A stretch of DNA of 16,311 bases, taken from assembly GCA_002339125.1 (NCBI GenBank), contig DDJQ01000155.1:1-16311 (forward strand), read 5' to 3'. Position numbers and translations under genes: made by a program. Source of the DNA: Alteromonadaceae bacterium UBA2620. Lineage in GTDB: Bacteria; Pseudomonadota; Gammaproteobacteria; Enterobacterales; Alteromonadaceae. Positions 14,670 through 16,311 of the stretch are shown piece by piece. Position 1 is the stretch's first letter. Each line of letters opens with the position of its first letter. The notes beneath the pieces were generated by a model. That model made no database searches. It was not told where the DNA came from and worked only from the letters and a program-made list of their open reading frames with translations.

Positions 14670-16311
14670 TTACTTCAGCATTTCTACCAGTGTCGGTTGC
14701 GAGCCGTAATATTGAGCGTGGACCTCTGCCGCCACGCGCTGGTGTAATTCATCCAGTCGAGCCGCCGCCATAAAGCTATCACTAAACCCGGGATGAATCG
14801 GATCGATAGCCTGCTTTAGCGCCAGTACAAAATGCGCGATGAGTGATTTAACACAGTCACAGCCCATGGCAATACGCATGGTGGTTAATGCAATGCCGGC
14901 CTTTTGCTGTTCAGCCCGACTCATTTCAGAATGAGAGGTTAGCGCCGGGCACAGAATTAGCGTGTTGGTTTGACCGATGCTTATCTGATGGCCGAAAGCA
15001 GGTTCCAGCGAATCAAAGAAGCGCGCAAATTGCACCCGGTCGAGTTCCGGCAGATCAAGCTCAGCGGTAAACAAAGCACAAGGCCAGCCATGACTGTGTT
15101 GCTGTTCGCGCAGGCCAGCATTTTCATGGTGACTCAGGGCATGACTGTTTACTTTAATGTGCGGATGGGAGTCGAGGAAATGGGTAAATACCTGAGTATT
15201 AATCACCTTGGTTAGCATCCGTTGAGTCAGCGTTTTCATGCCGGTCAGCACGTCAAAGGCCTTCTCTGAATCAAGGAATGCGCCCTTAATATAATACACG
15301 TCCCAGAACAGGGTTTGCGACCAGTCGACGCCCTCACAGCTGGTGCCTTTGGGTTGGAACATACGGTGATTTTCGCCAATGACCACGCCTGCTGTAGTGG
15401 TGCCGGTACCGCAAATATCTTTGGTGTAACTGTGCACTACATAGTCCGGCCGGCATTGTTTATCGGCATGTTGCAGGGGCTTATGCAGCACTGGCGTAGC
15501 CAGCGTGGAATCAAGCATGACCAGCAGTTGCTGTGCATGGGCCAGTTTGCAGATACCCGGCACATCCAGTACCAGTCCATGAGGGTTGCAGGGCGATTCA
15601 ATGTACACATGCAAACGGTTACCGGCTGCCAGCTTATCGGCATACTGCTGTTGAACGTGGGCAAGATGATCGGCAAATTCCTCTGCCGAATAGCCGTCGA
15701 ACCAGGCCAGCGTTACGTTTAAGCGGTTCTCGCGGGCGAAGAAATCATGGAGCAACTGATACACGCCACCATACACATTACGCGACACAATCAGAATATC
15801 ACCGTGGCTTAGTACATTTGATAACAGCGCATCAATAGCCGCCATACCGGAGTTGAAGTTCCAGGCCAGATAAGCACCAGCCTGATCCCCTGCTTCCAGA
15901 TCCACAATGGCATTGGCCAGTGAAATATTGGTTGGATTCATTAACCGACTGTAGATCTGATGCGTTGATTCTTTACCTTCAAAAGCGTCTTCTATCCACT
16001 CCGTGCAGGCATATACGTATGTTGCGGTTTTCACTACCGCAGGTGTCGCCGAGAACAGCGCCGGCACATTGTCAAAAATCGGGTAGTGTTGCGGCGCGGA
16101 TTTATTCAGACTCTGCCAGGTTTGCCGAAAGGGGTTTTGCAGAGTATCGAGTACTTTGGCTATCTGAAACGACAGGAACTTTTTTGCATTGAAATAGCTC
16201 AGCTTGTCGCGTTGATCTAACCTTTCCAGGGTATCTCGTGTAACCTGCCAGAGTTGCTGGACACCCTGCTGCGCACCATACAGGTGTCGTGCCGTATCAG
16301 CCAGCGCCTGA
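14670..16311 (-). CDS. PLP-dependent enzyme, Cys/Met metabolism (gamma) family, with long N-terminal extension (partial)
   Basis: The reading frame stays open to the right edge, so the N-terminus is missing; 546 codons are visible. Numbering from a GTG at 16067, the Cys/Met-family core is clear: YSRLMNPTN (39-47, phosphate/PLP contact), NSGMAAI (72-78), NVYGGVYQLL (97-106, ring-stacking Tyr), LDSTLATP (185-192, Asp186 to the pyridine N), and VVHSYTKDICGTG with Lys216 as the Schiff-base lysine. TTMRIAMG near the C-terminus holds the carboxylate-binding Arg. Usual members (cystathionine gamma-synthase, beta-lyase, methionine gamma-lyase) are about 400 aa. Here at least 81 more residues precede the GTG, rich in helix and including QNPFRKTW, so that GTG is unlikely to be the true start. 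The glutamate usual after RIAMG is replaced by Cys. Reaction cannot be assigned; a sulfur amino acid lyase or synthase is likely. Confidence 0.82.
   Translation of the reverse strand, partial: QALADTARHLYGAQQGVQQLWQVTRDTLERLDQRDKLSYFNAKKFLSFQIAKVLDTLQNPFRQTWQSLNKSAPQHYPIFDNVPALFSATPAVVKTATYVYACTEWIEDAFEGKESTHQIYSRLMNPTNISLANAIVDLEAGDQAGAYLAWNFNSGMAAIDALLSNVLSHGDILIVSRNVYGGVYQLLHDFFARENRLNVTLAWFDGYSAEEFADHLAHVQQQYADKLAAGNRLHVYIESPCNPHGLVLDVPGICKLAHAQQLLVMLDSTLATPVLHKPLQHADKQCRPDYVVHSYTKDICGTGTTTAGVVIGENHRMFQPKGTSCEGVDWSQTLFWDVYYIKGAFLDSEKAFDVLTGMKTLTQRMLTKVINTQVFTHFLDSHPHIKVNSHALSHHENAGLREQQHSHGWPCALFTAELDLPELDRVQFARFFDSLEPAFGHQISIGQTNTLILCPALTSHSEMSRAEQQKAGIALTTMRIAMGCDCVKSLIAHFVLALKQAIDPIHPGFSDSFMAAARLDELHQRVAAEVHAQYYGSQPTLVEMLK

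Noticed and set aside
15315..15722. Open frame of 135 codons on the plus strand
   Set aside because: It is antisense to the catalytic core of the PLP enzyme, including its lysine; no independent signals.

Overview
The window reads as chromosomal DNA of a marine gammaproteobacterium, most likely Alteromonadales (Alteromonas/Aestuariibacter-like). The grounds are family resemblance, moderate GC of about 50%, and conserved gene orders: mtnN-cbiB-btuF, and tyrS divergent from mepM-anmK. This assignment is inference; no rRNA or other taxonomic marker is present. Coding density is high and no gene-free stretch reaches 300 bp. I see no tRNA, rRNA, CRISPR array, insertion sequence or phage gene.

Left part (1-5099). 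A secreted CocE/NonD (S15) serine hydrolase on the minus strand has lost the usual C-terminal tail. It is divergent from a small exported protein of unknown function with a good sigma70-type promoter. A membrane-anchored DUF2726 protein follows. It meets, across a strong bidirectional terminator (3217-3243), a minus-strand two-gene operon: an outer-membrane beta-barrel protein, then a short periplasmic phosphate-binding-protein-like domain protein, coupled by a TGATG stop/start overlap.

Central part (5100-9066). mtnN (MTA/SAH nucleosidase), a divergent CbiB/CobD-like membrane protein, btuF (periplasmic cobalamin-binding protein) and an exported rhodanese form a tight plus-strand operon. It combines SAH detoxification with corrinoid salvage, linked through B12-dependent methionine regeneration. 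A DUF2721 membrane protein and an overlapping GNAT acetyltransferase follow; the latter starts at TTG and ends in a CxxCxxxCxC cluster.

Right part (9067-16311). tyrS (minus) is divergent from mepM (M23 peptidoglycan endopeptidase) and anmK (anhydromuramic acid kinase), a cell-wall remodelling and recycling pair. An Lrp/AsnC regulator and an Old Yellow Enzyme reductase follow. The OYE gene ends in a clear terminator and faces a minus-strand PLP enzyme of the Cys/Met (gamma) family with an unusually long N-terminal region that runs off the right edge.

No wholly new multi-gene system is evident. The best leads are the porin/PBP-like pair, the N-terminally extended PLP enzyme beside Lrp and OYE, the CbiB-like protein that lacks the canonical active-site motif, and the Cys-rich GNAT protein.
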